From: Nocardia harenae NBRC 108248
GTDB lineage: Bacteria > Actinomycetota > Actinomycetes > Mycobacteriales > Mycobacteriaceae
Assembly (NCBI RefSeq): GCF_001612885.1
Contig: NZ_BDBH01000014.1
Coordinates: forward strand, 62,001-126,000
Length of the DNA: 64,000 nucleotides
Reading direction: 5' to 3'
Both the position numbers and the translations under genes were made by a program. The notes beneath the pieces are model-generated. The model had not been told where the DNA came from. It ran no database searches and saw only the letters and a list, made by a program, of their open reading frames with translations. Positions 1 to 9,101 of the stretch are shown piece after piece (the first letter of the stretch is position 1; each line of letters begins with the position of its first letter).

Positions 1-1
1 G

Positions 2-568
2 CCCGCGCCCGGCGGCGGCGCGGTGGCGGCGCTGCACGCGGCGCAGGGCGCGGCGCTGGTCGCCATGGTCGCGCGCTACACCACCAGGGCCAAGGATGCC
101 GAGCACCGCCCGGAGGTCGACCGGGTCATCGCCGCCGCGGACGCCGCGCGGGAGCGCGCGCTGGCGCTCGCCGACGCCGATGCCGCCGCCTTCACCGCGG
201 TGGGCGCCGCCTACAAGCTGCCGAAGGAGTCCGAGACCAGGCAGCGAGCGATCACCGACGCGCTGATCGGCGCGGCCAGGGTGCCCGCCGATGTGGTGGA
301 CGCGGCCGACGAGGTGCTCGCGCTCGCGGCCGACCTGCTCCCCATCGGCAATCCGAACGTGGTCACCGATATCGGCGCCGCCGCGGACGCCGCCAGGGCC
401 GCCGCCACGAGCTCGCGGCTGAACATCGAGATCAACCTGGTGTCGCTGCGCGGCGCTGTCGCGGATAACGATCTGGCAGACTTCGCCGCCGCGCTGGCCC
501 GCATCGAGGAGATCACCGCGCGGGCGGATGCCCTGCACACGGAGGTCGTACGCGCGGTTCGCGGCTGA
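2..568 (+). CDS. Cyclodeaminase/cyclohydrolase family protein (FTCD_C), 5'-truncated by window edge
   Basis: The reading frame is already open at base 2 (P-A-P-G-G-G-A-V-A-A-L) and stops with TGA at 566-568, so the first codons lie outside the window. The Gly-rich PGGGAVAAL start followed by long Ala-rich amphipathic helices, with a conserved ALxxAAxVP and a NPNVVTDIGAAA stretch near residue 115, is typical of the all-helical FTCD_C fold. Known members either deaminate formimino-THF or act as methenyl-THF cyclohydrolase (FchA). The family call is firm; which reaction this one performs cannot be told. A FolD-like protein lacking the cyclohydrolase lysine is encoded 3 kb downstream, which favours, as inference, the cyclohydrolase role. 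Confidence 0.8.
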   Translation, partial: PAPGGGAVAALHAAQGAALVAMVARYTTRAKDAEHRPEVDRVIAAADAARERALALADADAAAFTAVGAAYKLPKESETRQRAITDALIGAARVPADVVDAADEVLALAADLLPIGNPNVVTDIGAAADAARAAATSSRLNIEINLVSLRGAVADNDLADFAAALARIEEITARADALHTEVVRAVRG

Positions 569-688
569 AACCGACCGTGTCTCAACCGGGTTACCCCGGT
601 AGCAGGGCGCGCGCTCGGCTGGACCGCGATGATCATGACGGCCTAGGCTTACTACCTACTTACCACACCCGGTTCGAAGGTGGTTGTC

Positions 689-1441
689 ATGAGGAGCGCG
701 TGTCGGCCTCTTTTCCTGCTCGCCGCGGTGGTCGCGCTGGCGGTGTCCGGCGTCGGCGCCGCGTTCGGCGGTATCGCGGCCGCTCCGGATATCCCCGCGG
801 TCGTCGCGATCACCCCGTCGGACGGGCGAACGGTCGGGATCTATCCCCCGGTCACGGTGCGCTACGAGGCGCCGGTGACCGACCGGGCGGCGGCCGAGCG
901 GGCGCTGACCGTGCGCGCGCCGGAAGCGGTGCCCGGCCACGTGACCTGGAACAGCGCCACCGAGATGACCTGGCTGCCCGAGGCGTACCTGCCCGCCCGC
1001 ACGAAGGTGCAGGTGTTCGCGGCGGGCTGGCGCACCGAGTTCGAGACCAATGCCGGGTTCAGCGCGGTCGGTGACATCTCGGCGCACACCTTCACAGTGA
1101 GCATCGGCGGCGTCCCGGTGCGCACCATGCCCGCCTCGTACGGCAAGCCGGGCTGGGAGACCCCGGCGGGCACCTTCCCGATCCTGGAGAAGTTCCGCCG
1201 GGTGACCTTCGACTCGCGCACCATCGGCATTCCGCTCAGCTCGCCGGAGGGCTACCTCATCCAGGGCGAGTACGCGGAGCGGCTCACCTGGGGCGGGGTC
1301 TTCGTGCACTCGGCGCCGTGGTCGGTGGAGTCGCAGGGGTCGGCGAACGTGAGCCACGGCTGCGTGAACCTGGCCCCGGACGACGCCGCCTGGTTCTACG
1401 AGAACGCCGGGATCGGCGACCCGGTGCAGCTGCACTGGTAG
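689..1441 (+). CDS. L,D-transpeptidase (YkuD) with N-terminal Ig-like domain
   Basis: The 250-residue protein starts with a signal peptide (LFLLAAVVALAVSGVGAAF). It then has an Ig-like domain (about residues 40-125) and a YkuD catalytic domain ending in HSAPWS and SHGCVNL, which holds the catalytic cysteine and histidine. This family makes 3-3 peptidoglycan cross-links on the outer face of the membrane in mycolic-acid bacteria. The ATG at 689 is chosen over the in-frame GTG at 680 because GAAGGTGG lies about 8 bases upstream of it. The domain order matches mycobacterial Ldt proteins, although these are usually longer with two Ig-like domains. Confidence 0.9.
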   Translation: MRSACRPLFLLAAVVALAVSGVGAAFGGIAAAPDIPAVVAITPSDGRTVGIYPPVTVRYEAPVTDRAAAERALTVRAPEAVPGHVTWNSATEMTWLPEAYLPARTKVQVFAAGWRTEFETNAGFSAVGDISAHTFTVSIGGVPVRTMPASYGKPGWETPAGTFPILEKFRRVTFDSRTIGIPLSSPEGYLIQGEYAERLTWGGVFVHSAPWSVESQGSANVSHGCVNLAPDDAAWFYENAGIGDPVQLHW

Positions 1442-1517
1442 TTTTCGCCGCCGCGGCCCGGGTACGCGGCGCTCGACGGCCGGGGCTCGCCCGGCCGCCC
1501 GAGCGGGCGGAGGCGAT

Positions 1518-2480
1518 ATGCGGATCGGGTACAAGCTGGCCGCGGAGGCGTACGGACCGAAGGAGCTGATCCGGCAGGCGGTCGCGGCCGAGCGCGCCGG
1601 TTTCGACTTCGTCGAGATCAGCGACCACTACCACCCGTGGCTGGACAACCAGGGCCACTCCCCCTTCGCCTGGACGGTGCTCGGCGCCATCGCCGCGCGC
1701 ACCGAGCGCGCCGGGCTGGTCACCGGGGTCACCTGCCCGATCCTGCGCTACCACCCGGCAATCGTGGCGCAGGCGGCGGCGACGCTGGCGCTGGTCAGCG
1801 ACGGCCGCTTCACCTTCGGCGTCGGCTCCGGCGAGCGGCTGAACGAGCACGTGGTCGGCCGCGAGTTCCCGCCGGTGCACATCCGGCAGGCCATGTTCCG
1901 GGAGGCGCTGGAGATCATCCGGCTGCTCTGGCAGGGCGGGTACCGGAGCTACGAGGGCAAGTACCTGCAGCTCTCCGACGCGCGGATCTTCGACCTGCCG
2001 GACGAGCTGCCGCCGCTGGTGGTCGCGGCGGGCGGGCCGGAGGCGGCGCGGCTGGCCGGCGAGCTCGGCGACGGCCTCTTCGCCACCGATCCCGACCCCG
2101 AACTGGTCAGCGCCTTCGCCGCCGCGGGCGGCTCCGGTCCGCACTACGCCGAGGTGCCGCTGGCCTGGGCGCCCGACGAGGACACCGCCGTGCGGGCAGC
2201 GCTGGAGACCTCGCGCTGGGCGGTGACCGGCTGGAAGGTCATGAGCGAGCTGCCCAACCCGGTGAACTTCGCCGCCGCCACCGAGACCGTCCGGCCGGCG
2301 GACATCACCGAGAACTTCGCCTGCGGCAGCGACCCGGAGCGCATCGTCGAGGCGGCCAGGCCCTTCGCCGACGCGGGCTTCGACCACCTGGTGCTGCTGA
2401 ACGCGGGCCCCGACCCGGACGGCTTCCTCGACTTCTACGCGAGTGAACTCGACGGCCCGCTGCGCGCGCTCGGGGCCTGA
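1518..2480 (+). CDS. LLM-class F420-dependent oxidoreductase (G6PDH-like family)
   Basis: A 320-residue luciferase-like TIM-barrel protein. The start MRIGYKLAAEAYGP, the ISDHYHPW segment and the VTCPILRYHPAIVAQAAATL segment are characteristic of actinobacterial F420-dependent enzymes related to glucose-6-phosphate dehydrogenase Fgd. It is probably cytosolic and reduces or oxidises a substrate with cofactor F420. The C-terminal DHLVLLNAGPD is also family-like. The substrate cannot be read from sequence. The ATG follows GGCGGAGGCG at a good ribosome-binding distance. It stands alone between the transpeptidase and an antiporter. Confidence 0.85.
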   Translation: MRIGYKLAAEAYGPKELIRQAVAAERAGFDFVEISDHYHPWLDNQGHSPFAWTVLGAIAARTERAGLVTGVTCPILRYHPAIVAQAAATLALVSDGRFTFGVGSGERLNEHVVGREFPPVHIRQAMFREALEIIRLLWQGGYRSYEGKYLQLSDARIFDLPDELPPLVVAAGGPEAARLAGELGDGLFATDPDPELVSAFAAAGGSGPHYAEVPLAWAPDEDTAVRAALETSRWAVTGWKVMSELPNPVNFAAATETVRPADITENFACGSDPERIVEAARPFADAGFDHLVLLNAGPDPDGFLDFYASELDGPLRALGA

Positions 2481-2584
2481 AAGCAGCCGCCCGCCACTGA
2501 TTTCCGGGGCCGGGCGATCTTGGCGCAACCCACTCGAGTAAAGTGCAGGTAATGAGGCGCGATACGGGGTGGGACGGCTGACCG

Positions 2585-3778
2585 GTGGTTATCGAGGAGA
2601 CCGCGCTGGCCTTGATCCAGCTCGGAGCGGTGTTCTTCGGTCTCGGTGTGCTCGGCAGGGTGGCGGCGCGGATCGGGATGTCGCCGATCCCGCTGTACCT
2701 ACTCGGCGGGCTGGTGTTCGGCTCCGGCGGGCTGGTGCAGCTGCACGAGGTCGACGAGTTCATCCACCTCGCCAGTGAGATCGGCGTCATCCTGCTCCTG
2801 CTGCTGCTCGGGCTGGAGTACACCGCCGCCGAGCTGGTCACCGGGATGCGCAAATCCTGGCCCGCCGGGCTGCTCGACCTGGCGCTGAACGCGACGCCGG
2901 GCGTGATCGTCGCGCTGCTGCTCGGGCTCGGGCCGGTCGGGGCGATCGCCATGGCGGGCGTCACCTACATCTCCTCCTCCGGGATCGTGGCCAAAGTGCT
3001 CGGCGATCTCGGCAGGCTCGGCAACCGGGAGACGCCGACGATCCTGTCGATCCTGGTGTTCGAGGATCTGGCCATGGCGGCGTACCTGCCGGTGCTCACC
3101 GCGGTGCTGGCCGGGGTCGGGCTGATCGCCGGGCTGTGGACGCTCGGGATCGCGCTCTCCGCGGTGACGGTGGTGCTGGTGGTGGCGCTGCGCTACGGGC
3201 GCTACGTCTCCGCGCTGGTGGCCAGCGATGATCGGGAGATCTTCCTGCTCAAGGTGCTGGGCGCGGCGCTGCTGGTGGCCGGGCTGGCCTCGGCGGTGCA
3301 GGTGTCGGCGGCGGTGGGGGCGTTCCTGCTCGGGATCGCCATCTCGGACTCCACCGCGCACACCGCGACCAAGATCCTGGAGCCGCTGCGCGACCTCTTC
3401 GCCGCCATGTTCTTCGTGCTCTTCGGGTTGAACACCGATCCGCGCAGCATTCCGCCGGTGCTGGCCTGGGCGCTGCTGCTCGCGGTGGTGACGACGGCGA
3501 CCAAGATCGTCACCGGGTGGTGGGCGGCCGGACGCGCCGGGGCCGGGGAGATGGGGCGGGCGCGTGCCGGGGTCGCGCTGGTGGCGCGCGGTGAGTTCTC
3601 CATCGTGATCGCCGGGCTCGCGGTGGCGGCGGGCGCGCTGCCCGACTCGTTCACCGCGCTCGCCACCACCTATGTGCTGCTCATGGCGATTATCGGGCCG
3701 GTGGCGGCGCGGGTTGTCGAGCCGGTCATGCGGTTGTTGCGGGGAAGGCCGCGGGCGTCGGAGCGCGTTCCGGAGTGA
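2585..3778 (+). CDS. Cation:proton antiporter, KefB/CPA2 type
   Basis: A 397-residue integral membrane protein with about 12 hydrophobic segments and the CPA2 features FGSGGLVQLHEVDEFIHLASEIGVILLLLLLGLE, SSSGIVAKVL and VARGEFSIVIAGLAV. Members exchange K+ or Na+ for protons. There is no C-terminal RCK/TrkA-N domain, so any nucleotide gating would need a separate subunit, which is not seen here. The start is GTG (VIEETALALIQLG). It converges on the folD-like gene across a hairpin at 3783-3814. Confidence 0.88.
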   Translation: MVIEETALALIQLGAVFFGLGVLGRVAARIGMSPIPLYLLGGLVFGSGGLVQLHEVDEFIHLASEIGVILLLLLLGLEYTAAELVTGMRKSWPAGLLDLALNATPGVIVALLLGLGPVGAIAMAGVTYISSSGIVAKVLGDLGRLGNRETPTILSILVFEDLAMAAYLPVLTAVLAGVGLIAGLWTLGIALSAVTVVLVVALRYGRYVSALVASDDREIFLLKVLGAALLVAGLASAVQVSAAVGAFLLGIAISDSTAHTATKILEPLRDLFAAMFFVLFGLNTDPRSIPPVLAWALLLAVVTTATKIVTGWWAAGRAGAGEMGRARAGVALVARGEFSIVIAGLAVAAGALPDSFTALATTYVLLMAIIGPVAARVVEPVMRLLRGRPRASERVPE

Positions 3779-3782
3779 GCGG

Positions 3783-3814
3783 GGGCGCCCGGTCGGCGTT
3801 GACCGGTGGCGCCC
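3783..3814. terminator. Hairpin between convergent antiporter and folD-like genes
   Basis: GGGCGCCCGGTC pairs with GACCGGTGGCGCCC across a 6-base loop, with a two-base bulge. It sits exactly between two convergent stops, so it could end transcripts from both strands. No T-tract follows. Confidence 0.5.
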
Positions 3815-3822
3815 GGGAACGC

Positions 3823-4677
3823 TCAGCCCTCGGCGGCGCGCTCGGCGGCCTCGACCACGTGGCGCATGAGGAGCGCGGTGGTGACCGGGCCGACGCCGCC
3901 GGGAACGGGGCTGAGCCCGGCGGCGCGGCCGCGCACGGAATCTGTGTCCACGTCGCCGACGATGCTGCCGTCCGGCCCCTCGTTGGTGCCGACGTCGATG
4001 ACGACGGCGCCTTCGCGTACGTGCTCGGCGCGGATCAGCCCGGCCCGGCCCGCGGCGGCGACCACGATGTCGGCGGTCGCGGTGACGGCGGCGAGGTCGG
4101 CGGTGCGCGAGTGCGCGACGGTGACGGTGGCGTTCTCCGCGAGCAGCAGCTGGGCCAGCGGCTTGCCGACCACGTTGGAGCGGCCGACCACCGCGACGTG
4201 CTTCCCGGTCAGCTCGATCCCGTGCCGCTTCAGCAGGACGACGACCGCCTCGGCGGTGGCGGGGGCGAAGACGGGGGTGTTGGCGGCGAGCAGGCCGAGC
4301 GAGAGCGGAGCGACGCCGTCCACGTCCTTCTCCGCGCCGATGGCGGCGGCGACGTCCTCCAGCCGGACCCCGGCGGGCAGCGGGGTCTGCAGCATGATGG
4401 CGTCGACGGCGGGGTCGGCGGTGCGGGCGGCGAGTTCGGCGCGCAGGGTGCCGGCCGCGGCGTCGACGCCGAGGTCGACGGTGTCGCACTCGATGCCGCG
4501 GTTGGTGGCGGACTTGCGCAGCGAGTTCACGTACCAGGCGCTGGCCGGGTCGGCGTTCGCCACCACCAGCGCGAGGCGCGGGGCCCGGCCGCGCGCGGCG
4601 AGCGCGGCGGCGCGCTCGGTGGTCTCGGCGTTCAGGGCGGCGGCGGCTTCCTTGCCGGTCAGCGATGCGGTCTCCAC
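3823..4677 (-). CDS. Divergent FolD-like methylene-THF dehydrogenase lacking the cyclohydrolase lysine
   Basis: The 284-residue protein aligns end to end with FolD: a DPASAWYV catalytic-domain segment, IMLQTPLP, EKDVDG, a Rossmann part with VVGRSNVVGKPLAQLLL, and the C-terminal SPVPGGVGPVTTALLMRH. In bifunctional FolD the active-site motif is Y-V-x-x-K-x-K; here it reads Y-V-N-S-L-R-K (Tyr49 to Lys55), so the catalytic lysine is leucine 53. The usual P-C-T-P segment is P-A-T-A. Work on bifunctional enzymes shows the lysine is essential for cyclohydrolase activity while dehydrogenase activity can partly survive, so this may be dehydrogenase-only. That is inference. It is probably a paralog of the housekeeping folD. 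Confidence 0.82.
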   Translation of the reverse strand: METASLTGKEAAAALNAETTERAAALAARGRAPRLALVVANADPASAWYVNSLRKSATNRGIECDTVDLGVDAAAGTLRAELAARTADPAVDAIMLQTPLPAGVRLEDVAAAIGAEKDVDGVAPLSLGLLAANTPVFAPATAEAVVVLLKRHGIELTGKHVAVVGRSNVVGKPLAQLLLAENATVTVAHSRTADLAAVTATADIVVAAAGRAGLIRAEHVREGAVVIDVGTNEGPDGSIVGDVDTDSVRGRAAGLSPVPGGVGPVTTALLMRHVVEAAERAAEG

Positions 4678-4839
4678 GCGTCAACCCTATCGGGGCGATG
4701 TCGGCCCATCGCTGCGGTGTCGCCCTTCCGGCCCCGATCGCCGACTTACGGCGGGTTCACACCCGTAACATCAGCCTCAGTCGTATCGTGGGCGCTGCTC
4801 TACAGCACAGCTGGCCGCCGTCCGCGAAAGGTGTGACCT

Positions 4840-5709
4840 GTGGTGACTCGTCGAATCCGAACAATTCTGCTCGCGGTGCTGACCGCGCTCGCCCTGTCCG
4901 GAGCGGTCGCCGCGCCCGCGGTGGCCGGCCCCGATCCGGACGACCTCTACAACTCCGCGCAGCGGCACTTCGCCGCCGGTGACGACGCTGCGGGCCGCGC
5001 CGATCTGCGCGCGCTCATCGGCGCCGCGCCGGACGACGCGGAGGCGATCGCGCTGCAGGCGCTGTGGTCGCACTACGCGGGCGACCGGCCCGCGGTGGAC
5101 GACGCCATGCGCAGGCTGGCCGGGCTGGACCCGGCGCGCGCCCATGGCACCCGCCGGGTGATGGACGCCATCGGCGCCGCCGTCGGCACGCTGCCCAATC
5201 CGCTGCCCGCGCTGATCGGGCCGCAGACCGCCATCGTCGTGCTCGGCTACGGCCTGCTGCCGGACGGCGCGCTGCGCCCGGAGCTGGTGCACCGGCTGAA
5301 CGCGGCCTGGGTGCAGGCGGTGGCCGCGCCGTTCTCCCGGGTGGTGCTCACCGGCGGCAATCCGCAGAACGGCGTCGCGGAGGCCGATGCCATGGCGGGC
5401 TTCCTGATCGGGCGCGGGATTCCGGCGAGCCGGATCATCGTGGAGAACCGGGCAGGCTCGACGGTGCAGAACGCGCTCTTCAGCACCGACCTGCTGCGCG
5501 ATGCCGGGCTGACCAGCGCCGTCGTGGTGACCTCGCCGAACCACATCCGCCGGGCGGTGGCGGATTTCATCGTCGCCGGGACGGCGGTGGTCGGGGCGAT
5601 GGTCTCGCTGGAGCAGCTGGTGTCGAATCTGCCGCCGCCGAGCCGGGCCGGGCAGCGTGGGATCTACCTGGACGCCACCCGTACCTTCCGGCTGGCCGCC
5701 AGCCGCTGA
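4840..5709 (+). CDS. Secreted DUF218 (YdcF/SanA/ElyC-like) protein
   Basis: The 289-residue protein opens with a signal peptide (IRTILLAVLTALALSGAVAAPAVA). It has a helical, TPR-like N-terminal half and a DUF218 domain from about residue 125 (AIVVLGYGLLPDG, RVVLTGGNPQNG, SRIIVENRAGSTVQNA, VVVTSPNHIRRA). DUF218 proteins are envelope proteins linked to cell-wall or envelope integrity with no settled enzymatic activity. The start is one of two adjacent GTG codons after GAAAGG. Confidence 0.8.
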   Translation: MVTRRIRTILLAVLTALALSGAVAAPAVAGPDPDDLYNSAQRHFAAGDDAAGRADLRALIGAAPDDAEAIALQALWSHYAGDRPAVDDAMRRLAGLDPARAHGTRRVMDAIGAAVGTLPNPLPALIGPQTAIVVLGYGLLPDGALRPELVHRLNAAWVQAVAAPFSRVVLTGGNPQNGVAEADAMAGFLIGRGIPASRIIVENRAGSTVQNALFSTDLLRDAGLTSAVVVTSPNHIRRAVADFIVAGTAVVGAMVSLEQLVSNLPPPSRAGQRGIYLDATRTFRLAASR

Positions 5710-5751
5710 CCGGGGTGGACGCCGGGCGCGCGTACCGCGCAGGATGACTGG

Positions 5752-6612
5752 GTGTCCGCGCTCCCCCGCTCCGCCCCGGATCGTGCCGATGCCGGGGGCG
5801 TGGTGGCTCGATTACGGGCGGCGGGGTGCGTCTTCGCCGAGGACGAGGCGCGGCTGCTCATCGCCGCGGGCGGCGAGCTGGAGGCGCTGCTGGCGCGGCG
5901 GGTCGGCGGGGAGCCGCTGGAGCAGATTCTCGGGTGGGCCGAGTTCCGCGGGCTGCGGGTGGGGGTGGGGCCGGGGGTCTTCGTGCCGCGGGCGCGGACC
6001 GCCGAGCTGGTCGACGCCGCGCTTCCGCTGCTGCGGGCGGCGGGCGCCCGACCTGCGCAGGGCGCCCCGATCGCCGGGAACTCGCGCGAGCCGGTGCTGG
6101 TCGACCTGTGCTGCGGCACCGGCGCGCTCGGGCTGGCCTGCGCGCGGGAGGTCGGGGTGACGTTGGTGGCGGCGGATATCGACCCCGCCGCGGTCGCCTG
6201 CGCGCGGCGCAACCTGGTGTCCGCCGGGGTGCGTGGCGCGACGGTGTACGAGGGCGATCTGTTCGACGCGCTGCCTGGCGCGCTGCGCGGCCTGGTCGAG
6301 GTGCTGCTGGCGAACGTGCCGTACGTGCCGAGCGACGCCGTCGCCACCCTCCCGCCGGAGGCCCGCGACCACGAACCGCGCCGCGCCCTCGACGGCGGCG
6401 CCGACGGGCTCGACATCCTCCGCCCGGTGGCGGCGGGCGCGGCGGAGTGGCTCGCCCCCGGCGGTCACGTCCTCATGGAAACCAGTGCCGCACAGGCCGA
6501 TTCGGCACTCGAAGCGCTGGCAGCGAACAACCTGGCCGGCCGGCTCGCCGGATCCGGCGAGCACGGCACCACCGTGCTGATCGGGACGCTCAGCTCTCCC
6601 TGCGCCCGGTGA
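5752..6612 (+). CDS. PrmC-related putative protein-(glutamine-N5) methyltransferase
   Basis: A 286-residue class I methyltransferase with the SAM-binding motif VDLCCGTGALGLA and a LLANVPYVP motif in place of the N-P-P-Y of true PrmC/HemK. That signature marks the actinobacterial PrmC-related family, whose substrate is not established. It is presumably cytosolic and may modify a glutamine side chain. Its last 23 bases overlap, tail to tail, the end of the SDR gene on the other strand. It lies 42 bases after the DUF218 gene and may be cotranscribed with it. Confidence 0.8.
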   Translation: MSALPRSAPDRADAGGVVARLRAAGCVFAEDEARLLIAAGGELEALLARRVGGEPLEQILGWAEFRGLRVGVGPGVFVPRARTAELVDAALPLLRAAGARPAQGAPIAGNSREPVLVDLCCGTGALGLACAREVGVTLVAADIDPAAVACARRNLVSAGVRGATVYEGDLFDALPGALRGLVEVLLANVPYVPSDAVATLPPEARDHEPRRALDGGADGLDILRPVAAGAAEWLAPGGHVLMETSAAQADSALEALAANNLAGRLAGSGEHGTTVLIGTLSSPCAR

Positions 6613-7423
6613 AGTGATCCATCGAGCGGTACACGCCGACGGTTCTCAGGAAGAAATCGCGGGCCCGGATCGGCAGCAGCCCGGAGAGCGCCTTGTTGAA
6701 CCGAGAGGTCCAGGGCAGCACCAGCAGCGGCGTCCCGGCCTTCATCTGGGTCCACGACGTCGCGACCACCTCGTCCTGCTCGAGGATCGGGGTGAACCAG
6801 AAGCCCTTGGCGCCGTCGAACATGCCGGTGTCGATGTAGGTCGGGCAGACCGTGGTGACCTTCACGTGCTGGTGCCCGGCCTGCTCCAGCTCGATCCGCA
6901 CCGAGTCGGACCAGCCCAGCGCCGCCCACTTGGAGGCGGCGTAGACGCTCATCCGCGGGTTGGAGACCAGCCCGGCCGAGGAGGCGATGTTCAGCACCCG
7001 CGAGGGCGACTTCGACGCCACCATGGCGGGCAGGAACTCCAGCGTGATCCACATGGGCGCCAGCGAGTTGATCGCCATGGTCTTCTCGATGTCGGCGCGG
7101 TTCGTGGTCTCCCAGAAGTACTGGTTGCCGCGCACGATCCCGGCGTTGTTCACCAGGATGTCGATATCGCCGACCTCGGTGCGCACCGCTGCCGCGGCCT
7201 CGGCGATCGCCTCCTGCGAGGAGACGTCGACCACGTTGTGGTGCACGGTGCCGCCGAGCTCGGTCAGCTCGGCCGCGGTTTCCTTCAGCGCGGCCTCGTT
7301 GATGTCCCAGAGCACCACGGCCGCGGCGCGCTCGCGCACCGCGGTGGTGGCGAAGAGCTTGCCGAGCCCCATGGCGGCGCCGGTGACCAGCACCGTACGC
7401 CCGGCGACCGATTCCAGCTTCAT
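6590..7423 (-). CDS. SDR family oxidoreductase
   Basis: A 277-residue classical short-chain dehydrogenase. It has the Rossmann motif TGAAMGLGKLF, NNAGIVRGNQ, a catalytic serine in NIASSAGLV and the YxxxK pair in SVYAASKWAAL. The longer upstream reading frame enters the preceding aldehyde dehydrogenase gene, so the ATG at 7421-7423 (MKLESVAGRTVLVTG) is taken as the start. It is 11 bases downstream of gabD2 on the same strand, so the two form an operon. The pairing suggests oxidation of a lipid-derived or alcohol substrate, but the substrate is unknown. Confidence 0.87.
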   Translation of the reverse strand: MKLESVAGRTVLVTGAAMGLGKLFATTAVRERAAAVVLWDINEAALKETAAELTELGGTVHHNVVDVSSQEAIAEAAAAVRTEVGDIDILVNNAGIVRGNQYFWETTNRADIEKTMAINSLAPMWITLEFLPAMVASKSPSRVLNIASSAGLVSNPRMSVYAASKWAALGWSDSVRIELEQAGHQHVKVTTVCPTYIDTGMFDGAKGFWFTPILEQDEVVATSWTQMKAGTPLLVLPWTSRFNKALSGLLPIRARDFFLRTVGVYRSMDHFTGRRES

Positions 7424-7434
7424 CGCTGCGTTCC

Positions 7435-8985
7435 TCACTTCTGTCGCAGGGTCTTCATGACGCCGAAGTAGAGCGTCATGGTCTTGGCCCACAGCTCCTC
7501 GGACATGCCGGGCAGCGGGGCGATCGGCAGCACACGCTGCTGCGCGATGGTCTGGGTGTCCAGGTACTTGAGCAGCCCCTCGGGGCCGTGCCTGCGGCCG
7601 GTGCCGGAGATGCCGAGCCCGCCGGAGGGGGCGTCCGAGCTGCCCCACGCGGCGATGAAGCCCTCGTTGACGTTCACCGAACCCGCGTTGATCCGGGCCG
7701 CGACGGCCCGGCCGCGGGCCGCGTCCTTGGTCCAGACGCTGGCGTTCAGGCCGTAGGCGGTGTCGTTGGCGGCGGCGACCGCGGCGTCGTCGGAGGCCAC
7801 CCGGTAGACCGAGACCACCGGCCCGAAGGTCTCCTCGCGGTAGACCGTCATCTCCGCGGTGACGTCGGCGAGCACGGTCGGCTCGTAGAAGTAGGGGCCC
7901 AGGTCGGGGCGGTGCTTGCCGCCCGCGAGCACGGTCGCGCCCTTGGCGACGGCGTCGTCCACATGCTGCTTGACGGTGTCGAGCTGGCGCTGGAAGGTGA
8001 GCGAGCCCATGCCCGCGCTGTAGTCGAGCGCGCCGCCGAGCTCGATGTTCTTCACGTGCCCGGTGAACTCGGCGACGAAGCTGTCGTACACGCTGTCGTG
8101 CACGTAGATCCGCTCCATGGACTCGCAGAGCTGGCCCGCCGAGGCGAAGCAGGCGCGGATGGCGATCTTGGCGGCCCGCGTGATGTCGGCGTCGGCCAGC
8201 ACCAGCAGCGGGTTCTTGCCGCCGAGCTCCAGCGAGTAGCCGATCAGCCGCTCGCCCGCCTGCTGCGCGATGGTGCGGCCGGTGGCGCTGGAGCCGGTGT
8301 AATCCACGTAGTCGGCACGGGCGATCACCTCACCGCCGATATCCCGGCCGCGGCCGAGCACCGCCTGCCACAGCCCACGCGGGAGCCCGGCGCGCTCGGC
8401 GGCGTCGATGGCCCAGAGCGCGGTGAGCGCGGTCTGGTTGTCCGGCCGCGCGACCACGGCATTGCCTGCGACCAGCGCGGGCAGCGCGTCCGAGACGGCG
8501 AGCGCGAGCGGGTAGTTCCACGGCGAGATCACCGCGACGACGCCCTTGGGCCGCTGCCGGACGTCGACCCGGGTGAGCACCGGCAGTACGCCGCGCGGGC
8601 GCCGGGTGGCGAGCAGCTTGCTCGCCACCGAGGCGTAGTACCTGGCGTTCACCGCGACATCGCCGACCTCGTCGAAGGCGTGCGCGCGGGCCTTGCCGGT
8701 CTCGGTCTGCACGATGTCGAGAATGGTCTCCTGCTCGGCGAGCACGATGTCGTGCAGCCTGCGCAGCACGGCCACCCGCTCCCGCACCGGCCGCGCGGCC
8801 CATGCCGCCTGCGCGACCCTGGCGGTGCCGAAGGCGCGCTCGATGTCCTCGGTGGCGGACTGCGGCAGGTCGGCGATCTTGGCGCCGGTGGCGGGGGCGA
8901 ACACCTCGACCGACGGCGCGCCGCCCGCGGTCGCCCGTTCCAGCAGTGGCTTGACCAGGTCGGCGGGGAGGGCGGCTGTCGTCAT
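7435..8985 (-). CDS. gabD2: Succinic semialdehyde dehydrogenase family (GabD2-like) aldehyde dehydrogenase
   Basis: A 516-residue aldehyde dehydrogenase with the cofactor-site segment VISPWNYPL, the general-base motif SLELGGKNPLL and the catalytic cysteine in SAGQLCESMERIYV. Length and sequence resemble mycobacterial GabD2, which oxidises succinic semialdehyde to succinate. Many actinobacterial homologues are annotated this way without a tested substrate. It is first gene of an operon with the downstream SDR, and divergent from a TetR regulator that is the likely controller. Confidence 0.82.
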   Translation of the reverse strand: MTTAALPADLVKPLLERATAGGAPSVEVFAPATGAKIADLPQSATEDIERAFGTARVAQAAWAARPVRERVAVLRRLHDIVLAEQETILDIVQTETGKARAHAFDEVGDVAVNARYYASVASKLLATRRPRGVLPVLTRVDVRQRPKGVVAVISPWNYPLALAVSDALPALVAGNAVVARPDNQTALTALWAIDAAERAGLPRGLWQAVLGRGRDIGGEVIARADYVDYTGSSATGRTIAQQAGERLIGYSLELGGKNPLLVLADADITRAAKIAIRACFASAGQLCESMERIYVHDSVYDSFVAEFTGHVKNIELGGALDYSAGMGSLTFQRQLDTVKQHVDDAVAKGATVLAGGKHRPDLGPYFYEPTVLADVTAEMTVYREETFGPVVSVYRVASDDAAVAAANDTAYGLNASVWTKDAARGRAVAARINAGSVNVNEGFIAAWGSSDAPSGGLGISGTGRRHGPEGLLKYLDTQTIAQQRVLPIAPLPGMSEELWAKTMTLYFGVMKTLRQK

Positions 8986-9029
8986 GGGGCGGCTCTTCCT
9001 GGTGCTTCGGGTGACGGTCGAGGGGCGCT

Positions 9030-9060
9030 CATTAAAATGAACACCGATGTTAGAGTAATG
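9030..9060. promoter_or_regulatory. Possible TetR operator between gabD2 and the tetR gene
   Basis: In this AT-richer spot of the divergent intergenic region, AACA-CCGA-TGTT (9040-9051) forms a short dyad, flanked by CATTA (9030-9034) and TAATG (9056-9060) as outer inverted arms. Position and symmetry suit autoregulation by the adjacent TetR protein; the exact site is inference. Confidence 0.4.
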
Positions 9061-9101
9061 GCCGTGCGACCCCCGGTGTCAAGCGTCACGTCCCGTGCCA
9101 C

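Noticed and set aside
583..605. Hairpin ACCGGG-TTAC-CCCGGT after the first gene
   Set aside because: Only a 6-bp stem with no T-tract, too weak to call in GC-rich DNA.
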